64,000 bases of DNA from Spirochaetota bacterium (GTDB lineage: Bacteria > Spirochaetota > Spirochaetia > Treponematales > Rectinemataceae), in contig JAJUJQ010000006.1 in the NCBI GenBank assembly GCA_029265255.1, positions 62,001 to 126,000 of the forward strand, written 5' to 3'. Positions within the stretch are counted from its first letter, which is position 1. Each line of letters opens with the position of its first letter. The position numbers and the translations under genes were made by a program. The notes under the pieces are model-generated. The model was given only the letters and a program-made list of their open reading frames with translations. It was not told the origin of the DNA and ran no database searches. Positions 9,007-17,450 of this stretch are shown one piece after another.

Positions 9007-9488
9007 GAAGCACCTCCCTTGCGAAGGTCATGGACGATTTCTACGACCAACCGCACCATGAAGTCCACCAGAAACACGACGAAGGGGAAGTAGGCCCAGT
9101 TCATGGGAATACGCAGCGCGTCAGACTTCTTGTAGGCCATAAACTGGATATAATTCCAGGACGGCATCAGAATCAGCGCCATCGCGACGAACAACAGCGC
9201 GTTGCCGGCGATCCGCATGATTCGCTGGGTCCCTGGTTTTGCTGCATCGTAGAGCATTGTGAACGCGACATGCGAGCCGGTGCGCTTGGCATAGAGCCCG
9301 CCCAGCAAGGCGGTCCAGATAAAGCATATGAGGCTCAGTTCCTCCGGCCAGATCAGCGGTTTGAAAAAGTACCGCGCCACGATCTGGGTCATGAAAGACA
9401 CAAACAACACCGTAAAGGTGAGCATCGGAATGTAAAGTTCAATACAGTCAACCAGAAAGCTTCCGGCCTTTTTTATCCATCCAGGCAT
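9003..9488 (-). CDS. dctQ: TRAP transporter small permease (DctQ)
   Basis: This 161-residue protein has four predicted membrane helices. The signature region RYFFKPLIWPEELSLICFIWTALLG (shown shortened in meaning: aromatic plus WPEE near residue 50) is typical of DctQ, the small scaffold subunit that pairs with DctM. It overlaps dctM by 4 bases (ATGA). It lies 84 bases after dctP, with a terminator-like hairpin in between (9501-9536). Confidence 0.92.
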   Translation of the reverse strand: MPGWIKKAGSFLVDCIELYIPMLTFTVLFVSFMTQIVARYFFKPLIWPEELSLICFIWTALLGGLYAKRTGSHVAFTMLYDAAKPGTQRIMRIAGNALLFVAMALILMPSWNYIQFMAYKKSDALRIPMNWAYFPFVVFLVDFMVRLVVEIVHDLRKGGAS

Positions 9489-9500
9489 GGTAGTACCTCG

Positions 9501-9536
9501 AAAAACCGGCTGCCTGCCGCGGGGGTAGGCAGCCGG
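9501..9536 (-). terminator. Intra-operon attenuator between dctP and dctQ
   Basis: A 10-bp GC-rich stem (9527-9536 with 9506-9515) is followed on the minus strand by five T (9505-9501). It sits 36 bases past the dctP stop and 12 bases before the dctQ start. An intrinsic terminator here would leave more mRNA for the binding protein than for the permeases. Confidence 0.7.
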
Positions 9537-9572
9537 AATGTCAGTCAGGAAATACGCGCGACTGCGCCCCTT

Positions 9573-10574
9573 TTACCGAAGCTTCTGGATCTCTTCGTAG
9601 AGGTCCATGTCCCAACTCTTCGAGATGTCCTTGCTTTCGGTCAAATAGGAATTCTTGGCATAGGCCGCAAACGCCGCGCGGTCCGGATTCTCAATGACGA
9701 TAAGGCCCTGCTGGCGGAAGAAATCGAGGATGCTTTTCTCATTCTGGAGATTGGTCCTGTCGCAGAATTCTCGCGCTTTCTCTGCGGCCTGCATGATCCA
9801 CCCCTGCTGTTCCTTTGTCAGGCTTTGCCATTTCTTTTCATTGATCGAAGGCCAGGTTGAGTCGACAACATGGTTGGTCAGCACGATATATTTTGTTACT
9901 TCATAGAATTTTGCGTTTTTATCGGTGGGGAGGGGGTTGTCCTGCCCCTCGATGGCGCCGGTCTTCAATCCCATATACACCTCGTTGAAGGCCATGGGGG
10001 TAGGATTCGCGCCAAGGGCTTTACCCATCGCAATCCAGGTGGGGCTGTTTGGCACGCGGAGTTTGACGCCCTTCATCTGTTCAGGCTTGGTAACCGGCCC
10101 TACTTTGGCAACCAGGTTGAGCTGGCGGGTCCCGAGGTAGTACGCGACAAGCGGGCGGATGCCGGTCTTCTGCGCTACTTCCTCGAAAATCCGCTTGCCG
10201 ATGGGCCCATTGAAGGTCTTAGTCATCTGCTCGTAGCTCTGGAAGGTGTAGGCTGCCCCAAACATCGACAGATAGGGGATAAATTCCGCAAGCCACTGTG
10301 CTGAAGTGTACACCATGTCCACGGTACCCTTGCGGATGGCATCCTGCTCAGCCTGCTGGGTAAAGAGCTGTCCGGAGTGGTACACATCCACCTGAATCTG
10401 CCCACCCGAAAGCTTTTCGACCTCGTTCTTGAACACGGTCATTGCCTCGGTGTGCGCGTCGCCGGGGACGCTGACCGAGGTGAAGACCAGCTTGACCGGC
10501 TTAGCCTGCGCGAACAGGGTGGGGCTTGCGAGAATCAACAGTGCGAATACGGCCACTGCAATTCGTTTCATCAT
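9573..10574 (-). CDS. dctP: TRAP transporter substrate-binding protein (DctP family)
   Basis: This 333-residue periplasmic solute receptor has an N-terminal signal peptide (basic MMKR, hydrophobic core, cleavage after LFAQA, residues ~1-23). Typical DctP segments follow: YLGTRQLN and LRVPNSPTW in the middle, which contains the carboxylate-binding arginine, and GLKTGAIEGQDNP. The gene starts 4 bases inside the iclR stop (ATGA), so it is translationally coupled to its probable regulator. It captures a carboxylated compound for DctQM; the DapA-like enzyme downstream hints at a 2-oxo acid or sugar acid. Confidence 0.94.
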   Translation of the reverse strand: MMKRIAVAVFALLILASPTLFAQAKPVKLVFTSVSVPGDAHTEAMTVFKNEVEKLSGGQIQVDVYHSGQLFTQQAEQDAIRKGTVDMVYTSAQWLAEFIPYLSMFGAAYTFQSYEQMTKTFNGPIGKRIFEEVAQKTGIRPLVAYYLGTRQLNLVAKVGPVTKPEQMKGVKLRVPNSPTWIAMGKALGANPTPMAFNEVYMGLKTGAIEGQDNPLPTDKNAKFYEVTKYIVLTNHVVDSTWPSINEKKWQSLTKEQQGWIMQAAEKAREFCDRTNLQNEKSILDFFRQQGLIVIENPDRAAFAAYAKNSYLTESKDISKSWDMDLYEEIQKLR

Positions 10575-11368
10575 ATACCTCCTGCAATATCGCCGCCTGA
10601 GCGGCTGAATTCCCTGGGGCGGTACCCGAGCCTGCGCGAGATGGTTTCGGTTGCCTCGAGCAGCGCGGGAGCCATCTGCTCCAGGCGCTCGAGCGTATTG
10701 CGTTCGGCAGGACCCGAAAGACTGATCGAAGCAAAAACCTCTCCGCGTGCGTTCCGGATGGGAGCGCCTATGCAGCGGAGATGTTCCTCGTGTTCCATAT
10801 CATCAATGGCGTATCCCAATGCCCGGATGCGCGCGATCTCTTCTCTGAGGCGGGATTCACCGGTGATGGTGTTCGGCGTGAAGGCCGGCAAACCTTTCCG
10901 CGCAATGACGCGCGCGATGGTGTCTTCATCCTGGAAGGCCAGAATGGCTTTTCCCACACTGGTACAGTGCAAAGGCGCGCGGACACCGATCACGGAATAG
11001 GTCCGCAGGCGCCGCTGGGATTCGATGCAATCAATGTACAGAACCTCATCGTCGTCGAGTATGGTAAGGTGGACTGTTTCGTCGTAGCGGATATTGAGTC
11101 CTTTGAGAAATGGCGCCGCGATTCTGACGAGATCGAGGCCGGTCTGGGCGCAATATCCCAGCTCAATCAGGCGGATGCCAAGCGAATAAGCGCCAGAGTC
11201 CGGATTACGCTCCAGAAAGCGGGCACGGGTGAGTGTTTCCAGAAGTCCATGGGTCGTGGAGCGCGGAAAGCCGAGAGCCTTGGAAATTTCGGCCAGGCCG
11301 AGATCCGGCCTGTTGGAAAGCAGGTCGAGAATCGCGAGCGCTTTTCTTACCGAATTGACTTCCGCCAT
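10571..11368 (-). CDS. IclR-family transcriptional regulator
   Basis: This 265-residue cytoplasmic regulator has an N-terminal winged helix-turn-helix (residues ~5-65, LAEISKALGFPRSTTHGLLETL) and a C-terminal IclR effector-binding domain (~75-250, with VGKAILAF and the conserved GCIGAPIR-like region). It is first in the operon and overlaps dctP by 4 bases, so its product rises with the transporter. A perfect GAAC-N3-GTTC palindrome lies about 20 bases upstream of its start, downstream of a sigma70-type promoter, which suggests autoregulation. The effector is probably the TRAP substrate or a metabolite of it. Confidence 0.93.
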   Translation of the reverse strand: MAEVNSVRKALAILDLLSNRPDLGLAEISKALGFPRSTTHGLLETLTRARFLERNPDSGAYSLGIRLIELGYCAQTGLDLVRIAAPFLKGLNIRYDETVHLTILDDDEVLYIDCIESQRRLRTYSVIGVRAPLHCTSVGKAILAFQDEDTIARVIARKGLPAFTPNTITGESRLREEIARIRALGYAIDDMEHEEHLRCIGAPIRNARGEVFASISLSGPAERNTLERLEQMAPALLEATETISRRLGYRPREFSRSGGDIAGGI

Positions 11369-11388
11369 AGCGAACCTTTCATATATAT

Positions 11389-11438
11389 GAACGTTGTTCT
11401 TTAATATGAATTATTAAGGATCCGGGCAGGTCTGTCAA
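11389..11438 (-). promoter_or_regulatory. Promoter and palindromic operator of the iclR-dctPQM operon
   Basis: On the minus strand TTGACA (11438-11433) is followed 16 bases later by TAATAA (11416-11411). Downstream, at 11389-11399, lies the perfect inverted repeat GAAC-GTT-GTTC, inside the early transcribed region and 20 bases before the iclR start codon. That position fits a repressor roadblock. The binding protein is presumed to be the IclR product. Confidence 0.5.
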
Positions 11439-11549
11439 GTGGTGTTGTGAAGGCCGCGCCTGAGAACATCATGACATTCTTTCTTGACCAATCGAGAATT
11501 CCCTCTTATCCTGAGATTGAATATTCATACATTTTTCAAGGAGGGGCTC

Positions 11550-12524
11550 ATGAGAAGATTCTGTTTCGCGTTGATGATGCTTGCACTGGTGCTGAGCGCT
11601 TCGGCGCAGTCGAAAGCCGGCTGGCCAGATCAGCTTAAATTCATGTCCGGTCCGCCGGGAGGCAACTGGTTTGCGCTCGGTACCGCGCTTTCCGAAATGT
11701 GGTCCAAGAATGTAATCCAGACTACCTCGAGTTCGGGCGGCGGTGTGGCGAACATTCTCAACGCTGACGCGAAAAAGGGCGATTTTGGCTTCACGGTAGC
11801 TTCGCTGCTGGGCGCGGCGATTGCGGGTGAAGAAGATTTCGAGGGCAAGGCAGTCAAGAATGCCGTGATCATGGCGAACCTGTATACGCAGTATACCTAT
11901 TTCATCATGCGCAAAGATTTTGCCGAAAAGAACGGCATCAAGAGCGTTGACGACATGATCGCCAAGGATATCCCTATCCGTTTCGCAACGCTCAAGCCGG
12001 GAACCGCGAGCGAGTTCATCATCAAGGCGCTGTTCAAAAAGGGTTATGGGACCGATTACGAAAAGCTGAAAAAGAAAAAATGGACCTTCGAGTTCACTTC
12101 ATATGAAGGCGGCGCGGACCTTCTGGCGGACAACCATCTCGATTGCTTTGCGTTCTCGGTCGGCAGGGTCGCGAGTATCGTCATGAATATCGAAACCAAT
12201 ACACAGGTCGTGATACTGCCGGTCGGACAGAAGGCGCTGGATGCCCTGGCCGCGGCCTATGGTACCACCACCTTCACCATTCAGCCTGGCACCTACAAGT
12301 CGGTCACCGCGCCAATAAAAACCATCGGCGACTATACTTGCATCGTCATCCGCAAAGATTTGCCCGATTCCCTCGTCTACGAGCTTAATAAAGCGATGTG
12401 GGCAAACAAGGCGAGTCTGCAGATGGCCGTTGCCGATATCGGCGAGCTCAATCCAAAGGAAGCGCTTCCAGAGGGACTTCCCGCCCACCCCGCCTCAGTC
12501 CAGTTCTGGAAGAGCGTGAAGTAA
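11550..12524 (+). CDS. TAXI-type TRAP transporter substrate-binding protein
   Basis: This 324-residue periplasmic receptor starts at MRRFCFAL, directly after AAGGAGGGGCTC. A longer frame upstream has no ribosome site and would bury the signal peptide (residues ~1-20, ending SASA). The mature protein begins with the TAXI-family pattern MSGPPGGNWFALGTALSEMW and continues TTSSSGGGVANI. TAXI proteins feed fused TRAP permeases, and one follows 115 bases downstream. The gene is divergent from the iclR operon across a 180-bp gap. The ligand is unknown; glutamate or other dicarboxylates are known for some family members. Confidence 0.93.
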   Translation: MRRFCFALMMLALVLSASAQSKAGWPDQLKFMSGPPGGNWFALGTALSEMWSKNVIQTTSSSGGGVANILNADAKKGDFGFTVASLLGAAIAGEEDFEGKAVKNAVIMANLYTQYTYFIMRKDFAEKNGIKSVDDMIAKDIPIRFATLKPGTASEFIIKALFKKGYGTDYEKLKKKKWTFEFTSYEGGADLLADNHLDCFAFSVGRVASIVMNIETNTQVVILPVGQKALDALAAAYGTTTFTIQPGTYKSVTAPIKTIGDYTCIVIRKDLPDSLVYELNKAMWANKASLQMAVADIGELNPKEALPEGLPAHPASVQFWKSVK

Positions 12525-12639
12525 GGGAGCTCTTTAATCATAGTGAGAGGGTCAGTGGGCGTGCTGCCAAGCAGGAACCTGCCAAGACGGTATGCCCTGC
12601 TGCCTGTCATGCAAGATTCCCCATAGCTCGGGAGAACCT

Positions 12640-14691
12640 ATGAGAAAACTTGAAGGAAAAGTCAGGGGTGGAGTGTACATTTATATTCTCGCGGTCGGGC
12701 TTTTTCATCTCTATACATCGATTTTTGGCAATTTTGAAGCCTATCTCCAGCGGGCGCTACACCTCTCCATGATTCTGCCGTTGGTGTTCATTCTGTATCC
12801 TGTCACTAAAAAAGAATTGAAGCCGGAAGATTCCCGTATTCCCTTCTACGACTGGATATTCGCCCTGCTTTCTTTTATTCCCGGCGTCTACATCGCGGCT
12901 AATTACTGGGCAATCAGCACGCGCATCGTGCAGGTTGACCCGGTGACGACCACCCAGCTGGTGCTCGGCGTCCTACTCATTGTGCTCCTGCTGGAAGCGA
13001 CCCGGCGTGTGGTGGGGCTGCCACTCATGATTATCGCATTGGTGTTTCTAGTGTACATGGCCTTTGCGGACAGGATTCCAGGGCTTTTCCAAGGCATTTC
13101 GTTCAATGTTCCGGAAATTGTGGAAGAAGTCTTTCTCACCGATGAGGGCATTTTCTCTTCGCCGCTTGGGGTGTCGGCTACTTACGTCATGATTTTTCTG
13201 ATTTTCGGAGGATTCCTAGAAAAGAGCGGGGTAGGCGACTTCTTTATGCGATTTGCGCAAGCGTTTACCGGCACGCAGCCCGGCGGCCCAGCGCTGATCG
13301 CGGTTACTTCTTCATGCTTGTTTGGCTCAATTTCCGGCTCTGCGGTTGCAAATGTCTATGGAACTGGTACCTTTACCATTCCGCTCATGAAAAAAATAGG
13401 GTATCCGGCATATTTTGCAGGTGCGGTCGAGGCCGTCGCCTCGACGGGAGGACAGATCATGCCACCGGTCATGGGAGCGGGAGCCTTTCTTATGGCGAGC
13501 TTCCTTGGTCTGCCCTACCGGATGGTCATGATCGCCGCGCTTATTCCCGCGCTCATGTATTACGGAGCCGTCTTTCTCATGGTGCGATTGTCCGCGCACA
13601 AATACGGGCTTAAAGGCTTGTCCGCGGATGATCTACCGAAAAAGAAGGACGTGCTGAGAGAATCCTATATGATCATTCCGCTGATTGGGCTGGTCGTATT
13701 TCTGCTTGGCGGAGCGACACCCATGCGGGCGGCGGTGATTGGTATCATTCTCGCTTGGTTGGTCTCTTTCTTCAAGACGAAATCCGCTGACAAGGGCAGA
13801 CGGCGGCGTTCCGTGATTGCAGGTATTGTTGTTTCGCTTTTTATCGTAGTCTCATTCCTGTTTCCTCAACTGTTCGAGAGATTGCTGCCAGGCAAAATCG
13901 GGTTGTGGATCATGATTGCCGGTTTTGTGGTGGCCACGTTCTTCAATGATGGTATGGGGCCGAAGGATGTACTTGATGCGATCTACGGGGGCGCCAAGGA
14001 CATTCCGCTGGTGGCGATTGCCTGCGCGACGGCAGGTATCGTGCTCGGAGCTGTCGCGTTGACGGGCATCGGCGGAAAATTGGTTGGATTTGTGTTGAGC
14101 TTCGCCAGAGATTATCGCTTCCTCGGGCTTGTACTCATCATGGTGATTTCGATTTTCCTTGGAATGGGATTGCCGACTACAGGCGCGTATATTCTGGCTT
14201 CCGCGCTGGGAGCGCCGATACTGGTCAAAATGGGCATTCCGCCGCTCGCGGCGCATATGTTTGTATTCTATTTTGCCGTTATATCGAATATTACTCCGCC
14301 TGTCGCCCTTGCTGCGTTCGCGGCCTCTTCGATTTCAGGCGCCAATCCGAATAAGATCGGCTTCCAGGCGATGCGGCTTGGATTCTTGGCATTCGTGGTA
14401 CCGTTTGCGTTCTGTTATGATCCAGGGTTGCTCCTGCAATCGTCAGTCATGGCAAACATCCTCGCGATTATAACCGGCGTCATCTCGGTTTTGGCGCTCG
14501 GGTTTTTCTGGGTTGGCTACATCAGGTATCCGATTCCGGTTTGGATGCGAGCGCTGCTGCTAGTCGCGGGTGTGCTAGCTCTTGCTCCGCAGCCATTGTA
14601 TGTCGTGATAGCGGCTGGCATCCTTGCCTTCTGCTGGGTGCTTTCTGCAACCGGCAGGGTGAAGTCGGAAGCGAAGAAAGTAACGCTTTGA
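12640..14691 (+). CDS. TRAP transporter fused permease (DctQM type)
   Basis: This 683-residue membrane protein combines the small and large TRAP permease parts in one chain, as is standard for TAXI systems. The start at 12640 (MRKLEGKVRG) follows GGGAGAA; an in-frame ATG 48 bases earlier has no such site. The N-terminal helices (~15-110) replace DctQ. The large part carries SSCLFGSISGSAVANVYGTG and MPPVMGAGAFLMASFLGLPY, the family's pore signature. A second pseudo-repeat contains LGMGLPTTGAYILAS and ITPPVALAAFAASSISGA. It is transcribed with the upstream binding protein. Confidence 0.94.
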   Translation: MRKLEGKVRGGVYIYILAVGLFHLYTSIFGNFEAYLQRALHLSMILPLVFILYPVTKKELKPEDSRIPFYDWIFALLSFIPGVYIAANYWAISTRIVQVDPVTTTQLVLGVLLIVLLLEATRRVVGLPLMIIALVFLVYMAFADRIPGLFQGISFNVPEIVEEVFLTDEGIFSSPLGVSATYVMIFLIFGGFLEKSGVGDFFMRFAQAFTGTQPGGPALIAVTSSCLFGSISGSAVANVYGTGTFTIPLMKKIGYPAYFAGAVEAVASTGGQIMPPVMGAGAFLMASFLGLPYRMVMIAALIPALMYYGAVFLMVRLSAHKYGLKGLSADDLPKKKDVLRESYMIIPLIGLVVFLLGGATPMRAAVIGIILAWLVSFFKTKSADKGRRRRSVIAGIVVSLFIVVSFLFPQLFERLLPGKIGLWIMIAGFVVATFFNDGMGPKDVLDAIYGGAKDIPLVAIACATAGIVLGAVALTGIGGKLVGFVLSFARDYRFLGLVLIMVISIFLGMGLPTTGAYILASALGAPILVKMGIPPLAAHMFVFYFAVISNITPPVALAAFAASSISGANPNKIGFQAMRLGFLAFVVPFAFCYDPGLLLQSSVMANILAIITGVISVLALGFFWVGYIRYPIPVWMRALLLVAGVLALAPQPLYVVIAAGILAFCWVLSATGRVKSEAKKVTL

Positions 14692-14716
14692 ACGTCTGCG
14701 CGCGGTGCATCAATCA

Positions 14717-14760
14717 AGCGGGCGGCCCGGTGTGATCATGACCGAGTCAGCCCGCTCTTT
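14717..14760 (+). terminator. Possible terminator after the fused TRAP permease
   Basis: AGCGGGC (14717-14723) pairs with GCCCGCT (14750-14756), and an inner CGGT/ACCG pair can extend the stem. It is followed by TCTTTG on the plus strand. The U tract is short, so termination may be weak. It separates the plus-strand TRAP unit from the convergent PAS gene. Confidence 0.35.
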
Positions 14761-14761
14761 G

Positions 14762-15106
14762 CTATGCTCTTACAAAGTGCGGCATGTCGAACGGAATTTC
14801 CATAGACAGCTCGACAAGACCGGCAATCCTGCCATCCACCCGCCAGGGAGCCTGATAAATCAGCTTTTTCACTCCGTTTTTTTCGATTGTGTAAGCATTT
14901 GGGACACCGGTTTCCAGAATTCGTTCCATGATGCGGACCGAACGTTCCTGGTGGCAGGGCCGAACATCCTTGCCAATCAGAGCCTTGCCACCCCAGGCAT
15001 CGAACGCATTGGCTGCTTTCTCATTCATGTAGACAATCGTGAAATCGCGGCTGATAATGATGATGGCCGCGGTGAAGTCGTCTTCCCAAGGAATGGTGTC
15101 GGACAT
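14762..15106 (-). CDS. Single PAS-domain protein
   Basis: This 114-residue protein consists almost only of one PAS sensor fold (residues ~10-105, FTIVYMNEKAANAFD then RPCHQERSVRIMERILETG). The Cys-His pair at ~49-50 is placed like the CHPP motif of PAS domains attached to DUF438-type proteins. No output domain is present, so it probably senses a ligand or redox state and acts by binding a partner. It starts after GGGAG. It lies 80 bases downstream of the radical SAM operon on the same strand, so it could be that operon's last gene. The function is unknown. Confidence 0.7.
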   Translation of the reverse strand: MSDTIPWEDDFTAAIIIISRDFTIVYMNEKAANAFDAWGGKALIGKDVRPCHQERSVRIMERILETGVPNAYTIEKNGVKKLIYQAPWRVDGRIAGLVELSMEIPFDMPHFVRA

Positions 15107-15186
15107 AGTATCTCCCTGATCCTATGTGATGGCAGAAGCGGCATGACGGCCCTTCCGCAGGCCGCATGGTGTCTGCGTGACGATAT

Positions 15187-16098
15187 TTACTGCAGCGAAG
15201 CCAGCAGGTCGAGTACCGTTTTGACAAGGCGCCGGCAATCGTCCGGTTTGGTATGGTAACCGGAACCGCCTGTGTGCTGGCGAATCACGACCGTGCCGTA
15301 GGTGTCGTCTCCTCCTGCTTCGATCTCGTATCCCAAGGCGCGAAAAGCCGCCGCCTTCTTCCATGATGGCCCCCGGCCTCTGGTGAGCACCACCGCATAC
15401 AGGTAGGGTACTTCTCCGTTTGGGCCCTTGTTGATAGCGACCTGCAATTGCACACCCACGAGATCTTCAGGCTTGCGCCGCGGTTCCAGCATGAGGCGCG
15501 CGTGTTCCGGTATTCTAAGCCCCTGGGCGTCTCGATCAAGGCGCAAATAGGGGGTGCAGACAATTCCTTCTGGGAGGGGAACGGTTCGAGCTGCCTGGAT
15601 GGCTTCTATGACCATCTCGAATTGGCGGGGTCTCCACAGCTTGATCTTGAGCGTATTGAGAACCGGCCAGAGCAGGATGAGTGCATCCATGGCGAGGGTT
15701 CCCGGCAGGCTGAGCATGGCGCCGAACGCGATAGTCAGGACAGCGAGAGCCACGGTAAATGGAATGCCGAATCCGGGCCTGTACCAGAGCGGCAGACGGA
15801 TTTCACGCGTTGCTTTGAAGGCGTCGGCAATGCGGTCAAGCTCGGCCCCGCTGACTGGCTGCCAGTCTTCTTCGCCGAGATCGCGGGGCTTGTTGGTCCA
15901 GGGCCGGGTTGCGAGAAGCATGAGCGGTCCAAGCAACAGTATCGTGCCGACCAGCATGCCACCACTGCCACCGAAGGCCTGCAGCAGCACACCGCCAAGA
16001 CTGAAGGCCGCCGCGAGCACTATCCGGGCTTCGAGTCCGGGGCCGGGAAGGCGGTACCGGATCACGACGGGGGTCATGGGACTGGTAGTCGTTTTCAT
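15187..16098 (-). CDS. Membrane protein of unknown function, last gene of the radical SAM/ACHX operon
   Basis: This 303-residue protein starts at MKTTTSPMTPV after AGGGAG. Two short membrane segments (residues ~24-60, a glycine-rich pair) and a second hydrophobic pair (~108-150) precede a soluble C-terminal region (~165-300) containing PLPEGIVCTPYLRL, SWKKAAAFRALGYEI and GGDDTYGTVVIRQHTGGSGYH. I do not recognise the family. The start ATG overlaps the radical SAM stop by 4 bases (ATGA), so the proteins are made in a linked ratio. The C-terminal domain may be cytoplasmic. A role as a partner or carrier for the modified tail protein is possible but unproven. Confidence 0.7.
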   Translation of the reverse strand: MKTTTSPMTPVVIRYRLPGPGLEARIVLAAAFSLGGVLLQAFGGSGGMLVGTILLLGPLMLLATRPWTNKPRDLGEEDWQPVSGAELDRIADAFKATREIRLPLWYRPGFGIPFTVALAVLTIAFGAMLSLPGTLAMDALILLWPVLNTLKIKLWRPRQFEMVIEAIQAARTVPLPEGIVCTPYLRLDRDAQGLRIPEHARLMLEPRRKPEDLVGVQLQVAINKGPNGEVPYLYAVVLTRGRGPSWKKAAAFRALGYEIEAGGDDTYGTVVIRQHTGGSGYHTKPDDCRRLVKTVLDLLASLQ

Positions 16099-17450
16099 AT
16101 GCACTCCCTGATGGCGCAGGTTGCGCGAGGGGAAGGAACAGTTCCAGTATAGCGCCAGTAAAGCGGGCAGGCGCCTTGGCAGGCGATGAAGCTGGAACAG
16201 GTCTTGCATGGCGCGGGTGCGAACTGCTTCTGCTTGTAATACTGAGCGCGTTCGGAAAACCAGATGTCCCGGAAATCTTGCAGCAGCAGATTGCCAAGTG
16301 GTTCATCCCAGGACGAGCAGGGAAGCACAGCGCCGTCCGGGGCGACGGAGATGAGCCCGTCCGCCGCCGCGCAGCTTTTATTCCCATGGCCGCGCGCGAT
16401 TGGATTCCAGGTGCAGAAGGGAGTCGGACTGTACCAAAAGAATGTCATGTTTCGTCTACGCGCTTCCCGGCTGATTACTTCGATGACCGGACCGATTTCC
16501 TCGTACGGGACAAAGAGTTCATCCGTGAGAGGGCCAGGAATGGTGGGAATGAACAAATTCATGCTGAATCTCCGAATGCCTAGAGTTTCGAGAAACGCAG
16601 GCATTTGAGGGACCGCGGAAAGATTTGCGCGGGTGATCGTGGTATTGGTCTGGGTCGGGATGCCCGCGTGTTGCAAGGCCGCGATACCTCTGCAAGTTTC
16701 TTCGAACGCGCCGGGCCTGCCGGCTAGCTGGTCATGAATGGACGCGTTTGGCCCCTCGATGGAGACCTGAGCGCTGCCGAGGCCAGCGGTCTTGAGCGCT
16801 TTTGCCCTGGCAGCGTCAATGAGGGTGCCGTTGGTGACGAGATTGGTGATGAGCGTTCGGCGCGCAGCGTGGGCGATCAGCGCTTCAAGGTCGTCTCTGA
16901 GCGTGGGCTCGCCGCCGGTAAATGAGAAAAAAGGAATGTGGGCTTGTTCGGCGAAAATGTCGATAATGCGCAGGTAATCGCTCATGCCGCGCTCGGGATG
17001 AGCTGTTTCGGGCAGAGCTGAATCGCTGCGTCGCGGTGATGAGGCGCTTGGCGAGGAGCCACAGCCGGCATAGCAGAAGCGGCAGGCGTTGTTGCAACGG
17101 TACGTGAGGGATATTTCACCCAGCACAGGCAGCCGCGTGAAAGAAAACGAATACTGTTCGTGCGCGACTGTACCGTGAGAGGGCTGCTCACCACGGTAGA
17201 GCGCGGCAAGGTCGCTAAAAAAGCGGTTGGTGTCTTCAGCAGCATCACGCGAAGGCAGGTGGATTGCCTGGATGCTCCCTCCGCGCGCGAGACGAGCAAT
17301 GAGCGCTGCCGCGGAGCGATTGATTTTGTAGACCCTGTTCGGCGGGAGGATGAGTACGCCGTCTTCTTCGCGGCAGAAGATGTACGCGCCAGCCCTAGCC
17401 CAGAATTCATCGATCCATGAGAGATCGAGCCAGCCTTGATGCGGATTCAA
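16095..17450 (-). CDS. Radical SAM/SPASM protein with PqqD-like N-terminal domain (probable peptide-tail maturase)
   Basis: This 451-residue cytoplasmic enzyme is predicted to start at TTG 17450, which overlaps the upstream stop (TTGA) and follows GGGAGG by six bases. A GTG 81 bases upstream would start inside the repeat region. Residues ~15-90 form a PqqD/RRE-like peptide-binding fold (GVLILPPNRVYKINRSAAALI). The radical SAM cluster motif CNNACRFC is at residues 119-126, with GGEPT near 180. The C-terminal SPASM/twitch region has many cysteines (KSCAAADG, VLPCSSWDEPLGNL, CKTCSSFIACQGACP) for auxiliary Fe-S clusters. This layout is that of RiPP maturases that make thioether or C-C links on Cys-containing peptides. 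The gene next door ends in ACHX repeats, the obvious candidate substrate. Confidence 0.9.
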   Translation of the reverse strand: MNPHQGWLDLSWIDEFWARAGAYIFCREEDGVLILPPNRVYKINRSAAALIARLARGGSIQAIHLPSRDAAEDTNRFFSDLAALYRGEQPSHGTVAHEQYSFSFTRLPVLGEISLTYRCNNACRFCYAGCGSSPSASSPRRSDSALPETAHPERGMSDYLRIIDIFAEQAHIPFFSFTGGEPTLRDDLEALIAHAARRTLITNLVTNGTLIDAARAKALKTAGLGSAQVSIEGPNASIHDQLAGRPGAFEETCRGIAALQHAGIPTQTNTTITRANLSAVPQMPAFLETLGIRRFSMNLFIPTIPGPLTDELFVPYEEIGPVIEVISREARRRNMTFFWYSPTPFCTWNPIARGHGNKSCAAADGLISVAPDGAVLPCSSWDEPLGNLLLQDFRDIWFSERAQYYKQKQFAPAPCKTCSSFIACQGACPLYWRYTGTVPSPRATCAIRECI

